DNA of 64,000 bases from Owenia fusiformis (lineage: Eukaryota > Annelida > Polychaeta > Sabellida > Oweniidae): NCBI GenBank assembly GCA_903813345.2, contig CAIIXF020000002.1, positions 14,764,467 to 14,828,466 on the forward strand, given 5' to 3'. The translations under genes and the position numbers were made by a program. The stretch's first letter is position 1. Every line of letters starts with the position of its first letter. The notes below the pieces were generated by a model. That model was given only the letters and a program-made list of their open reading frames with translations, had not been told where the DNA came from and searched no databases. Positions 9,963-21,535 of this stretch are shown in pieces.

Positions 9963-12855
9963 GTACAACTATGAGAGAGATGCAGCAAACACACCAAGTT
10001 AGGGCGACAGCTGGATCAGTCTTTCGACAATTTTGAGCCATCAGGTAAACAGTATCATGGGCGAGAGGTGTTCGTGTTCCTGTCACCAAAGCACCAAAGT
10101 AAGTACTTTTTTCTATTTAATTATTACAACAGGTTAGTTCCTCTGTTTTCAGGTTCCCTTTCAGCTTGGAGATGAGGAGCCCGATGACCAACGACACAAC
10201 CGAGACAACAGCTGCGTTCCTGCTACCTAAGTTAAGTATTCCTTCCTGGTTTTGCATAGGGATGGGGGGCGCCTCCCAGTTTGATATTTACTTGTGGACT
10301 TTTGTTGGCCGACCCATATTTTTGGTGGAGAAACTTGGACTCTAAGGTAAAGTGGGAGGGGGGTGGTTGGGTTTCCGGGGGGATAGAGTTCATGTTTCAA
10401 AATCAAAAATATGGAAGTCTACTGGTTTATATCAAATTGGGAGAAATAAATTTTATCTTTTGTAATATTCTGTAAATTTTTAGTAGCGTAGAGTAAAGTA
10501 TAGTGTAAAGTTTTATTTAAAGTTTTTATGTAAAGTTTTATGTAAAATAACAACTACTACAACATGGTTTGTCTATTTGTAGCACAGATGGTGAAGTCCC
10601 TGCGAAAAGACGGTCCTGTTGGAATCACATTTTTTCCACGAGGGGACTAGGTCAAGTTTCCAGGACTTACAGTAGATGTCGCATTTTGACCAGTTTTATC
10701 TCTTGCAATCAGTTGCATCCCATTAGAATGGGGGGGGGGAACTCCCAGTACTATTCCAGTTTTCCTACGGAATGACAGTCCTGTTGAAATCACATTTATC
10801 TCCATTAGGGGACTAGGTTGAGTTTCAAGGACCTACCGTACATGTTGCTCTGACCAGTTTTTATCTCTTGCAATCAATTGCATCCCATTAGCAGGGGGGG
10901 GGGAATCCAAGTACTCTTCCAGTTTTCCTGCGGAAAGACAGTCCTGTTGAAATCACATTTGTCTCCATTAGGGGACTAGGTTGAGTTTCAAGGACTTACC
11001 GTAGATGTCGCTTTTGACCAGTTTTCATCTCTTGCAATCAGTTGCATCCCATTAGCAGGGGGGGACTCCAAGTACTATTCCAGTTTTCGTGCGGAAGGAC
11101 GGTCCTGTTGAAATCACATTTGTCTCCATTAGGGGACTAGGTTGAGTTTCAAGGACCTACCGTACATGTCGCTCTGACCAGTTTTTATCTCTTGCAATCA
11201 ATTGCATCCCATTAGCAGGGGGGGGGGACTCCCAGTACTCTTCCAGTGTTCCTGCGGAAAGACAGTCCTGTTGAAATCACATTTGTCTCCATTAGGGGAC
11301 TAGGTTGAGTTTCAAGGACTTACAGTAGATGTCGCATTTTGACCAGTTTTATCTCTTGCAATCAGTTGCATCCCATTAGCAGGGGGGGGGGGGACTCCCA
11401 GTAGTTTTTCAGTTTTCCTGCAGAAAGACAGTCCAGTTGAAATCACATTTGTCTCCATTAGGGGACTAGGTTGAGTTTCAAGGACTTACTGTAGATGTCG
11501 CTTTTGACCAGTTTTTATCTCTTGCAATCAGTTGCATCCCATTAGCAGGGGGCTGCTCCCAGTACTATTCCAGTTTTTCTTGGGGGGAAGTCAAACAACC
11601 AGACAACCAACCAACCAACTTACCGAACATCCAACCGACCAACCAATGACCCAATAGGCTTAATCTATTAACTAACTTACTTACTAACCAACCAACTAAC
11701 CAACAAGACAACCACCAGACCACCCAATAGGTTAAAACTAACCAACCAACTAACTAATTAATCAACAAACTAATCAACACTCCATCCAACGAACCAAACA
11801 ACCAACGAACCAGACAAGCAACGAACCAGACAAGCAACGAACCAGATGACCAAGATCATGGATCTAGTGCTTAGTATTGTATTGTTTGGTATTGTATTGT
11901 ATTGTATTGTATAGTTTTGTATTGTTTTGTTTTGTATTGTATTGTATTTCTTTGACCAGTACTTACTCAGTAATGATTCAATTTTAAAGTTGACTTCAAG
12001 TACTACTCCAGATCTAAATTTTGAAGGTCTGAAGTCTTGTGTTCATTTTAGCTACAGTTGTAGATTGAAGGGTCTTTTCTTTTGGGTTTTCATGTTAAAA
12101 TTGTGGGCTTAGTTTCGGGGTTGCTTTCTTTTTAATTGAACCATCGCTGATCTTTTCCTTAAATGTACTTTCAGGTGCAGTCCTCTTGCCTTTTAGAGAA
12201 CAAAAAGAACCACAAAGGGAAAACCACAGAGAATCTACAATTTGTGCTACCTACCTGCAGCATTTGTGATCTACATACCTCTTGCCTTGGAGAGAACAAA
12301 AAGAAACACAAAAGGAAAACCACAGAGAATTTGCAATTTGTCCTACCTATCTGCAGCATTTATATCTACATACCATCTTGTTAAAGGTACTGTAACACAT
12401 AATCAGTTCTATCATTTGATGATTTTGCTCTCTGGTTCAGTACGGTTATTCCACAACGACAGATTTTTCAATTGTTGGGATTCTAATCCCATTGTTGGCA
12501 CATGTATGTTTGGCAAACATTGTTTCTAAGAAATACACTAAAAGAGGACTGCCTTGATTTCACTTAATGTACAGATGTACCATGAAGCCATGTTTCATTA
12601 TTTTCACATGTGGTCTGTGTTCTTAAAGAATATACATATGCTCAACTATTCCATTCTTCCTACAGAGTTACATCTGCCCAAGCAGTTAGTTGACTTGATG
12701 ATATAAATCTTGAGCCAGGAGGGGTATAAGGCTATGACAGATTTACTAGAGTCAATGAAATGAATGTCTTTGCATTCCCTCCTCCGCTTGTATTGGAAGT
12801 GACTCGACCAAGTTGCATCCTTGTATTTTTCATTTTCTTATCTTGTATCTTTCAG
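9963..12855 (+). repeat. Array unit 3 (2893 bp)
   Basis: Full order of modules. E3 has lost about 11 bp near 10046 (TCCGGTCCACG absent). E1 (12174-12385) is followed by E2 at about 12665. Confidence 0.85.
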
Positions 12856-15750
12856 GTACAACTATGAGAGAGATGCAGCAAACACACCAAGTTAGGGCGA
12901 CAGCTGGATCAGTCTTTCGACAACTTTGAGCCATCAGGTCCGGTCCACGTAAACAGTATCATGGGCGAGGTGTTCGTGTTCCTGTCACCAAAGCACCAAA
13001 GTAAGTACTTTTTTCTATTCAATTATTACAACAGGTTAGTTCCTCTGTTTTCAGGTTCCCTTTCAGCTTGGAGATGAGGAGCCCGATGACCAACGACACA
13101 ACCGAGACAACAGCTGCGTTCCTGCGTTCCTGCTACCTAAGTTAAGTATTCCTTCCTGGTTTTGCATAGGGATGGGGGGCGCCTCCCAGTTTGATATTTA
13201 CTTGTGGACTTTTGTTGGCCGACCCATATTTTTGGTGGAGAAACTTGGACTCTAAGGTAAAGTGGGAGGGGGTGGTTGGGTTTCCGGGGGGATAGAGTTC
13301 ATGTTTCAAAATCAAAAATATGGAAGTCTACTGGTTTATATCAAATTGGGAGAAATAAATTTTATCTTTTGTAATATTCTGTAAATTTTTAGTAGCGTAG
13401 AGTAAAGTATAGTGTAAAGTTTTATTTAAAGTTTTTATGTAAAGTTTTATGTAAAATAACAACTACTACAACATGGTTTGTCTATTTGTAGCACAGATGG
13501 TGAAGTCCCTGCGAAAAGATGGTCCTGTTGGAATCACATTTTTTCCACGAGGGGACTAGGTCAAGTTTCCAGGACTTACAGTAGATGTCGCATTTTGACC
13601 AGTTTTATCTCTTGCAATCAGTTGCATCCCATTAGAAGGGGGGGGGAACTCCCAGTACTATTCCAGTTTTCCTGCGGAATGACAGTCCTGTTGAAATCAC
13701 ATTTATCTCCATTAGGGGACTAGGTTGAGTTTCAAGGACCTACCGTACATGTCGCTCTGACCAGTTTTTATCTCTTGCAATCAATTGCATCCCATTAGCA
13801 GGGGGGGGGGAATCCAAGTACTCTTCCAGTTTTCCTGCGGAAAGACAGTCCTGTTGAAATCACATTTGTCTCCATTAGGGGACTAGGTTGAGTTTCAAGG
13901 ACTTACCGTAGAAGTCGCTTTTGACCAGTTTTCATCTCTTGCAATCAGTTGCATCTCATTAGCAGGGGGGGACTCCCAGTACTATTCCAGTTTTCGTGCG
14001 GAAGGACGGTCCTGTTGAAATCACATTTGTCTCCATTAGGGGACTAGGTTGAGTTTCAAGGACCTACCGTACATGTCGCTCTGACCAGTTTTTATCTCTT
14101 GCAATCAATTGCATCCCATTAGCAGGGGGGTGGGACTCCCAGTACTCTTCCAGTGTTCCTGCGGAAAGACAGTCCTGTTGAAATCACATTTGTCTCCATT
14201 AGGGGACTAGGTTGAGTTTCAAGGACTTACAGTAGATGTCGCATTTTGACCAGTTTTATCTCTTGCAATCAGTTGCATCCCATTAGCAGGGGGGGGGGAC
14301 TCCCAGTAGTTTTTCAGTTTTCCTGCAGAAAGACAGTCCTGTTGAAATCACATTTGTCTCCATTAGGGGACTAGGTTGAGTTTCAAGGACTTACTGTAGA
14401 TGTCGCTTTTGACCAGTTTTTATCTCTTGCAATCAGTTGCATCCCATTAGCAGGGGGCTGCTCCCAGTACTATTCCAGTTTTTCTTGGGGGGAAGTCAAA
14501 CAACCAGACAACCAACCAACCAACTTACCGAACATCCAACCGACCAACCAATGACCCAATAGGCTTAATCTATTAACTAACTTACTTACTAACCAACCAA
14601 CTAACCAACCAGACAACCACCAGACCACCCAATAGGTTAAAACTAACCAACCAACTAACTAATTAATCAACAAACTAATCAACACTCCATCCAACGAACC
14701 AAACAACCAACGAACCAGACAAGCAACGAACCAGACAAGCAACGAACCAGATGACCAAGATCATGGATCTAGTGCTTAGTATTGTATTGTTTGGTATTGT
14801 ATTGTATTGTATAGTTTTGTATTGTTTTGTATTGTATTGTATTTCTTTGACCAGTACTTACTCAGTAATGATTCAATTTTAAAGTTGACTTCAAGTACTA
14901 CTCCAGATCTAAATTTTGAAGGTCTGAAGTCTTGTGTTCATTTTAGCTACAGTTGTAGATTGAAGGGTCTTTTCTTTTGGGTTTTCATGTTAAAATTGTG
15001 GGCTTAGTTTCGGGGTTGCTTTCTTTTTAATTGAACCATCGCTGATCTTTTCCTTAAATGTACTTTCAGGTGCAGTCCTCTTGCCTTTTAGAGAACAAAA
15101 AGAACCACAAAGGGAAAACCACAGAGAATCTACAATTTGTGCTACCTACCTGCAGCATTTGTGATCTACATACCTCTTGCCTTGGAGAGAACAAAAAGAA
15201 ACACAAAAGGAAAACCACAGAGAATCTGCAATTTGTCCTACCTATCTGCAGCATTTATATCTACATACCATCTTGTTAAAGGTACTGTAACACATAATCA
15301 GTTCTATCATTTGATGATTTTGCTCTCTGGTTCAGTACGGTTATTCCACAACGACAGATTTTTCAATTGTTAGGATTCTAATCCCATTGTTGGCAAATGT
15401 ATGTTTGGCAAACATTGTTTCTAAGAAATACACTAAAAGAGGACTGCCTTGATTTCACTTAATGTACAGATGTACCATGAAGCCATGTTTCATTATTTTC
15501 ACATGTGGTCTGTGTTCTTAAAGAATATACATATGCTCAACTATTCCATTCTTCCTACAGAGTTACATCTGCCCAAGCAGTTAGTTGACTTGATGATATA
15601 AATCTTGAGCCAGGAGGGGTATAAGGCTATGACAGATTTACTAGAGTCAATGAAAGGAATGTCTTTGCATTCCCTCCTCCGCTTGTATTGGAAGTGACTC
15701 GACCAAGTTGCATCCTTGTGTTTTTCATTTTCTTATCTTGTATCTTTCAG
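12856..15750 (+). repeat. Array unit 4 (2895 bp)
   Basis: Full order of modules, with six 165-bp sub-repeats between about 13490 and 14480. E3 has a 2-bp deletion (GGGCGAGGTGTTC), giving 145 nt instead of 147. Confidence 0.85.
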
Positions 15751-15897
15751 GTACAACTATGAGAGAGATGCAGCAAACACACCAAGTTAGGGCGACAGCT
15801 GGATCAGTCTTTCGACAACTTTGAGCCATCAGGTCCGGTCCACGTAAACAGTATCATGGGCGAGAGGTGTTCGTGTTCCTGTCACCAAAGCACCAAA
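15751..15897 (+). pseudogene. Exon-like module E3 (unit 5)
   Basis: 147 nt, phase 0 in and out. It is preceded by a pyrimidine tract and TTTCAG and followed by AAA then GTAAGT, a near-consensus donor. In phase 0 it reads, after one TGA at codon 4, a continuous 45-codon stretch including KLGRQLDQSFDNFEPSG and GERCSCSCHQSTK, which is cysteine-rich near the end. The frame joins E2 upstream across a 57-bp intron-like gap and E4 downstream. The family is unknown. The stop argues for a pseudogene or a noncoding transcript. Confidence 0.45.
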
Positions 15898-15946
15898 GTA
15901 AGTACTTTTTTCTATTCAATTATTACAACAGTTCCTCTGTTTTCAG

Positions 15947-16032
15947 GTTCCCTTTCAGCTTGGAGATGAGGAGCCCGATGACCAACGACACAACCGAGAC
16001 AACAGCTGCGTTCCTGCGTTCCTGCTACCTAA
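15947..16032 (+). pseudogene. Exon-like module E4 (unit 5)
   Basis: 86 nt, preceded by TGTTTTCAG and followed by GTTAAGT. Phase 0 in, phase 2 out. In this frame it is fully open and reads VPFQLGDEEPDD, then RHNRDNSCVPAFLLP, an acidic then basic short segment. The final two bases (AA) join the first base of E5 to give Asn. The gap between E3 and E4 is only about 50 bp, short for an animal intron but with proper GT-AG ends. Confidence 0.45.
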
Positions 16033-16384
16033 GTTAAGTATTCCTTCCTGGTTTTGCATAGGGATGGGGGGCGCCTCCCAGTTTGATATTTACTTGTGGA
16101 CTTTTGTTGGCCGACCCATATTTTTGGTGGAGAAACTTGGACTCTAAGGTAAAGTGGGAGGGGGGTGGTTGGGTTTCCGGGGGGATAGAGTTCATGTTTC
16201 AAAATCAAAAATATGGAAGTCTACTGGTTTATATCAAATTGGGAGAAATAAATTTTATCTTTTGTAATATTCTGTAAATTTTTAGTAGCGTAGAGTAAAG
16301 TATAGTGTAAAGTTTTATTTAAAGTTTTTATGTAAAGTTTTATGTAAAATAACAACTACTACAACATGGTTTGTCTATTTGTAG

Positions 16385-16574
16385 CACAGATGGTGAAGTC
16401 CCTGCGAAAAGATGGTCCTGTTGGAATCACATTTTTTCCACGAGGGGACTAGGTCAAGTTTCCAGGACTTACAGTAGATGTCGCATTTTGACCAGTTTTA
16501 TCTCTTGCAATCAGTTGCATCCCATTAGAAGGGGGGGGAACTCCCAGTACTATTCCAGTTTTCCTGCGGAATGA
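16385..16574 (+). pseudogene. Exon-like module E5 (unit 5)
   Basis: Begins after TATTTGTAG. In the frame continued from E4 it reads TDGEVPAKRWSCWNHIFS, then RGLGQVSRTYSRCR, open for about 63 codons through the first poly-G tract to a stop at about 16574. No donor site is obvious, so its 3' end is uncertain. The first 130 bp are also the template of the 165-bp sub-repeats that follow, implying that the exon itself was duplicated locally. Confidence 0.4.
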
Positions 16575-17380
16575 CAGTCCTGTTGAAATCACATTTATCT
16601 CCATTAGGGGACTAGGTTGAGTTTCAAGGACCTACCGTACATGTCGCTCTGACCAGTTTTTATCTCTTGCAATCAATTGCATCCCATTAGCAGGGGGGGG
16701 ATCCAAGTACTCTTCCAGTTTTCCTGCGGAAAGACAGTCCTGTTGAAATCACATTTGTCTCCATTAGGGGACTAGGTTGAGTTTCAAGGACTTACCGTAG
16801 AAGTCGCTTTTGACCAGTTTTCATCTCTTGCAATCAGTTGCATCCCATTAGCAGGGGGGGGACTCCCAGTACTATTCCAGTTTTCGTGCGGAAGGACGGT
16901 CCTGTTGAAATCACATTTGTCTCCATTAGGGGACTAGGTTGAGTTTCAAGGACCTACCGTACATGTCGCTCTGACCAGTTTTTATCTCTTGCAATCAATT
17001 GCATCCCATTAGCAGGGGGGGGGGACTCCCAGTACTCTTCCAGTGTTCCTGCGGAAAGACAGTCCTGTTGAAATCACATTTGTCTCCATTAGGGGACTAG
17101 GTTGAGTTTCAAGGACTTACAGTAGATGTCGCATTTTGACCAGTTTTATCTCTTGCAATCAGTTGCATCCCATTAGCAGGGGGGGGGGACTCCCAGTAGT
17201 TTTTCAGTTTTCCTGCAGAAAGACAGTCCTGTTGAAATCACATTTGTCTCCATTAGGGGACTAGGTTGAGTTTCAAGGACTTACTGTAGATGTCGCTTTT
17301 GACCAGTTTTTATCTCTTGCAATCAGTTGCATCCCATTAGCAGGGGGCTGCTCCCAGTACTATTCCAGTTTTTCTTGGGG
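16385..17380 (+). repeat. Six 165-bp sub-repeats with poly-G tracts (unit 5)
   Basis: Each sub-repeat carries GACAGTCCTGTTGAAATCAC, CCATTAGGGGACTAGGTTGAG, TCTCTTGCAATCAGTTGCAT and then a run of 7-12 G before ACTCCCAGTACT. The first copy is E5 itself and is more diverged. Sub-repeat types alternate in the same order in every full unit, so the stack existed before the 2.9-kb unit was amplified. The poly-G runs vary in length between units. Confidence 0.88.
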
Positions 17381-17387
17381 GGAAGCC

Positions 17388-17730
17388 AAACAACCAGACA
17401 ACCAACCAACCAACTTACCGAACATCCAACCGACCAACCAATGACCCAATAGGCTTAATCTATTAACTAACTTACTTACTAACCAACCAACTAACCAACC
17501 AGACAACCACCAGACCACCCAATAGGTTAAAACTAACCAACCAACTAACTAATTAATCAACAAACTAATCAACACTCCATCCAACGAACCAAACAACCAA
17601 CGAACCAGACAAGCAACGAACCAGATGACCAAGATCATGGATCTAGTGCTTAGTATTGTATTGTTTGGTATTGTATTGTATTGTATTGTATAGTTTTGTA
17701 TTGTTTTGTTTTGTATTGTATTGTATTTCT
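17388..17730 (+). repeat. CCAA-rich and ATTGT-rich low-complexity tracts (unit 5)
   Basis: Tetranucleotide-like CCAA/CTAA repeats with interspersed GACAAC and GAACCAGACAAGCAAC copies run to about 17635. They are followed by repeated ATTGT/TTTTGT pentamers to about 17728. The short open frames here on both strands (Trp/Gly/Leu-rich on the minus strand) are simple-repeat artefacts. Confidence 0.85.
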
Positions 17731-17953
17731 TTGACCAGTACTTACTCAGTAATGATTCAATTTTAAAGTTGACTTCAAGTACTACTCCAGATCTAAATTT
17801 TGAAGGTCTGAAGTCTTGTGTTCATTTTAGCTACAGTTGTAGATTGAAGGGTCTTTTCTTTTGGGTTTTCATGTTAAAATTGTGGGCTTAGTTTCGGGGT
17901 TGCTTTCTTTTTAATTGAACCATCGCTGATCTTTTCCTTAAATGTACTTTCAG

Positions 17954-18165
17954 GTGCAGTCCTCTTGCCTTTTAGAGAACAAAAAGAACCACAAAGGGAA
18001 AACCACAGAGAATCTACAATTTGTGCTACCTGCCTGCAGCATTTGTGATCTACATACCTCTTGCCTTGGAGAGAACAAAAAGAAACACAAAAGGAAAACC
18101 ACAGAGAATCTGCAATTTGTCCTACCTATCTGCAGCATTTATATCTACATACCATCTTGTTAAAG
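17954..18165 (+). pseudogene. Exon-like module E1 with internal 96-bp duplication (unit 5)
   Basis: 212 nt, preceded by TGTACTTTCAG and followed by GTACTG. It contains two in-frame copies, 96 bp apart, of a 32-codon segment around ENKKNHKGKTTENLQFVLP, lysine-rich then hydrophobic. Phase 0 in, phase 2 out. In that frame the only stop is a TAA next to the 3' end. A second frame is open over most of the module in unit 1 but is broken by TAG in units 3-8. A diverged copy without the duplication lies at 32477, so the duplication came first and the array amplification later, or the outside copy lost it. Confidence 0.45.
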
Positions 18166-18444
18166 GTACTGTAACACATAATCAGTTCTATCATTTGATG
18201 ATTTTGCTCTCTGGTTCAGTACGGTTATTCCACAACGACAGATTTTTCAATTGTTGGGATTCTAATCCCATTGTTGGCACATGTATGTTTGGCAAACATT
18301 GTTTCTAAGAAATACACTAAAAGAGGACTGCCTTGATTTCACTTAATGTACAGATGTACCATGAAGCCATGTTTCATTATTTTCACATGTGGTCTGTGTT
18401 CTTAAAGAATATACATATGCTCAACTATTCCATTCTTCCTACAG

Positions 18445-18577
18445 AGTTACATCTGCCCAAGCAGTTAGTTGACTTGATGATATAAATCTTGAGCCAGGAG
18501 GGGTATAAGGCTATGACAGATTTACTAGAGTCAATGAAAGGAATGTCTTTGCATTCCCTCCTCCGCTTGTATTGGAA
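18445..18577 (+). pseudogene. Exon-like module E2 (unit 5)
   Basis: 133 nt, preceded by CATTCTTCCTACAG and followed by GTGACT. The frame continuing from E1 (AG joined to A) reads VTSAQAVS, stop, LDDINLEPGGV, stop, then YDRFTRVNERNVFAFPPPLV and ends in phase 0 to join E3. Another frame reads LHLPKQLVDLMI, stop, ILSQEGYKAMTDLLESMKG. Both look protein-like and both carry stops present in the units inspected. I do not recognise either. Confidence 0.4.
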
Positions 18578-18634
18578 GTGACTCGACCAAGTTGCATCCT
18601 TGTATTTTTCATTTTCTTATCTTGTATCTTTCAG

Positions 18635-21535
18635 GTACAACTATGAGAGAGATGCAGCAAACACACCAAGTTAGGGCGACAGCTGGATCAGTCTTTCGAC
18701 AACTTTGAGCCATCAGGTCCGGTCCACGTAAACAGTATCATGGGCGAGAGGTGTTCGTGTTCCTGTCACCAAAGCACCAAAGTAAGTACTTTTTTCTATT
18801 CAATTATTACAACAGGTTAGTTCCTCTGTTTTCAGGTTCCCTTTCAGCTTGGAGATGAGGAGCCCGATGACCAACGACACAACCAAGACAACAGCTGCGT
18901 TCCTGCGTTCCTGCTACCTAAGTTAAGTATTCCTTCCTGGTTTTGCATAGGGATGGGGGGCGCCTCCCAGTTTGATATTTACTTGTGGACTTTTGTTGGC
19001 CGACCCATATTTTTGGTGGAGAAACTTGGACTCTAAGGTAAAGTGGGAGGGGGGTGGTTGGGTTTCCGGGGGGATAGAGTTCATGTTTCAAAATCAAAAA
19101 TATGGAAGTCTACTGGTTTATATCAAATTGGGAGAAATAAATTTTATCTTTTGTAATATTCTGTAAATTTTTAGTAGCGTAGAGTAAAGTATAGTGTAAA
19201 GTTTTATTTAAAGTTTTTATGTAAAGTTTTATGTAAAATAACAACTACTACAACATGGTTTGTCTATTTGTAGCACAGATGGTGAAGTCCCTGCGAAAAG
19301 ATGGTCCTGTTGGAATCACATTTTTTCCACGAGGGGACTAGGTCAAGTTTCCAGGACTTACAGTAGATGTCGCATTTTGACCAGTTTTATCTCTTGCAAT
19401 CAGTTGCATCCCATTAGAAGGGGGGGGGGAACTCCCAGTACTATTCCAGTTTTCCTGCGGAATGACAGTCCTGTTGAAATCACATTTATCTCCATTAGGG
19501 GACTAGGTTGAGTTTCAAGGACCTACCGTACATGTCGCTCTGACCAGTTTTTATCTCTTGCAATCAATTGCATCCCATTAGCAGGGGGGGGGGATTCCAA
19601 GTACTCTTCCAGTTTTCCTGCGGAAAGACAGTCCTGTTGAAATCACATTTGTCTCCATTAGGGGACTAGGTTGAGTTTCAAGGACTTACCGTAGAAGTCG
19701 CTTTTGACCAGTTTTCATCTCTTGCAATCAGTTGCATCCCATTAGCAGGGGGGGGACTCCCAGTACTATTCCAGTTTTCGTGCGGAAGGACGGTCCTGTT
19801 GAAATCACATTTGTCTCCATTAGGGGACTAGGTTGAGTTTCAAGGACCTACCGTACATGTCGCTCTGACCAGTTTTTATCTCTTGCAATCAATTGCATCC
19901 CATTAGCAGGGGGGGTGGGACTCCCAGTACTCTTCCAGTGTTCCTGCGGAAAGACAGTCCTGTTGAAATCACATTTGTCTCCATTAGGGGACTAGGTTGA
20001 GTTTCAAGGACTTACAGTAGATGTCGCATTTTGACCAGTTTTATCTCTTGCAATCAGTTGCATCCCATTAGCAGGGGGGGGGGACTCCCAGTAGTTTTTC
20101 AGTTTTCCTGCAGAAAGACAGTCCTGTTGAAATCACATTTGTCTCCATTAGGGGACTAGGTTGAGTTTCAAGGACTTACTGTAGATGTCGCTTTTGACCA
20201 GTTTTTATCTCTTGCAATCAGTTGCATCCCATTAGCAGGGGGCTGCTCCCAGTACTATTCCAGTTTTTCTTGGGGGGAAGTCAAACAACCAGACAACCAA
20301 CCAACCAACTTACCGAACATCCAACCGACCAACCAATGACCCAATAGGCTTAATCTATTAACTAACTTACTTACTAACCAACCAACTAACCAACCAGACA
20401 ACCACCAGACCACCCAATAGGTTAAAACTAACCAACCAACTAACTAATTAATCAACAAACTAATCAACACTCCATCCAACGAACCAAACAACCAACGAAC
20501 CAGACAAGCAACGAACCAGACAAGCAACGAACCAGATGACCAAGATCATGGATCTAGTGCTTAGTATTGTATTGTTTGGTATTGTATTGTATTGTATAGT
20601 TTTGTATTGTTTTGTATTGTATTGTATTTCTTTGACCAGTACTTACTCAGTAATGATTCAATTTTAAAGTTGACTTCAAGTACTACTCCAGATCTAAATT
20701 TTGAAGGTCTGAAGTCTTGTGTTCATTTTAGCTACAGTTGTAGATTGAAGGGTCTTTTCTTTTGGGTTTTCATGTTAAAATTGTGGGCTTAGTTTCGGGG
20801 TTGCTTTCTTTTTAATTGAACCATCGCTGATCTTTTCCTTAAATGTACTTTCAGGTGCAGTCCTCTTGCCTTTTAGAGAACAAAAAGAACCACAAAGGGA
20901 AAACCACAGAGAATCTACAATTTGTGCTACCTACCTGCAGCATTTGTGATCTACATACCTCTTGCCTTGGAGAGAACAAAAAGAAACACAAAAGGAAAAC
21001 CACAGAGAATCTGCAATTTGTCCTACCTATCTGCAGCATTTATATCTACATACCATCTTGTTAAAGGTACTGTAACACATAATCAGTTCTATCATTTGAT
21101 GATTTTGCTCTCTGGTTCAGTACGGTTATTCCACAACGACAGATTTTTCAATTGTTGGGATTCTAATCCCATTGTTGGCAAATGTATGTTTGGCAAACAT
21201 TGTTTCTAAGAAATACACTAAAAGAGGACTGCCTTGATTTCACTTAATGTACAGATGTACCATGAAGCCATGTTTCATTATTTTCACATGTGGTCTGTGT
21301 TCTTAAAGAATATACATATGCTCAACTATTCCATTCTTCCTACAGAGTTACATCTGCCCAAGCAGTTAGTTGACTTGATGATATAAATCTTGAGCCAGGA
21401 GGGGTATAAGGCTATGACAGATTTACTAGAGTCAATGAAAGGAATGTCTTTGAATTCCCTCCTCCGCTTGTATTGGAAGTGACTCGACCAAGTTGCATCC
21501 TTGTATTTTTCATTTTCTTATCTTGTATCTTTCAG
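18635..21535 (+). repeat. Array unit 6 (2901 bp)
   Basis: Full order of modules. It differs from unit 5 by single substitutions and by poly-G tract lengths. Confidence 0.87.

Larger units (their letters stand above)
15751..18634 (+). repeat. Array unit 5 (2884 bp), used here as the reference unit
   Basis: All modules are present with intact splice signals: E3 15751-15897, E4 15947-16032, E5 from 16385, E1 17954-18165, E2 18445-18577. Each is annotated separately. Confidence 0.88.

Noticed and set aside
13478-13600. A frame in module E5 reading SLRKDGPVGITFFPRGD, stop, then VKFPGLTVDVAF, which looked like the core of a Mab-21/cGAS-like nucleotidyltransferase.
   Set aside because: It contains stops, is out of phase with the frame that joins E1 to E5, and the resemblance is short. 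The other frame of the same segment is open for longer.
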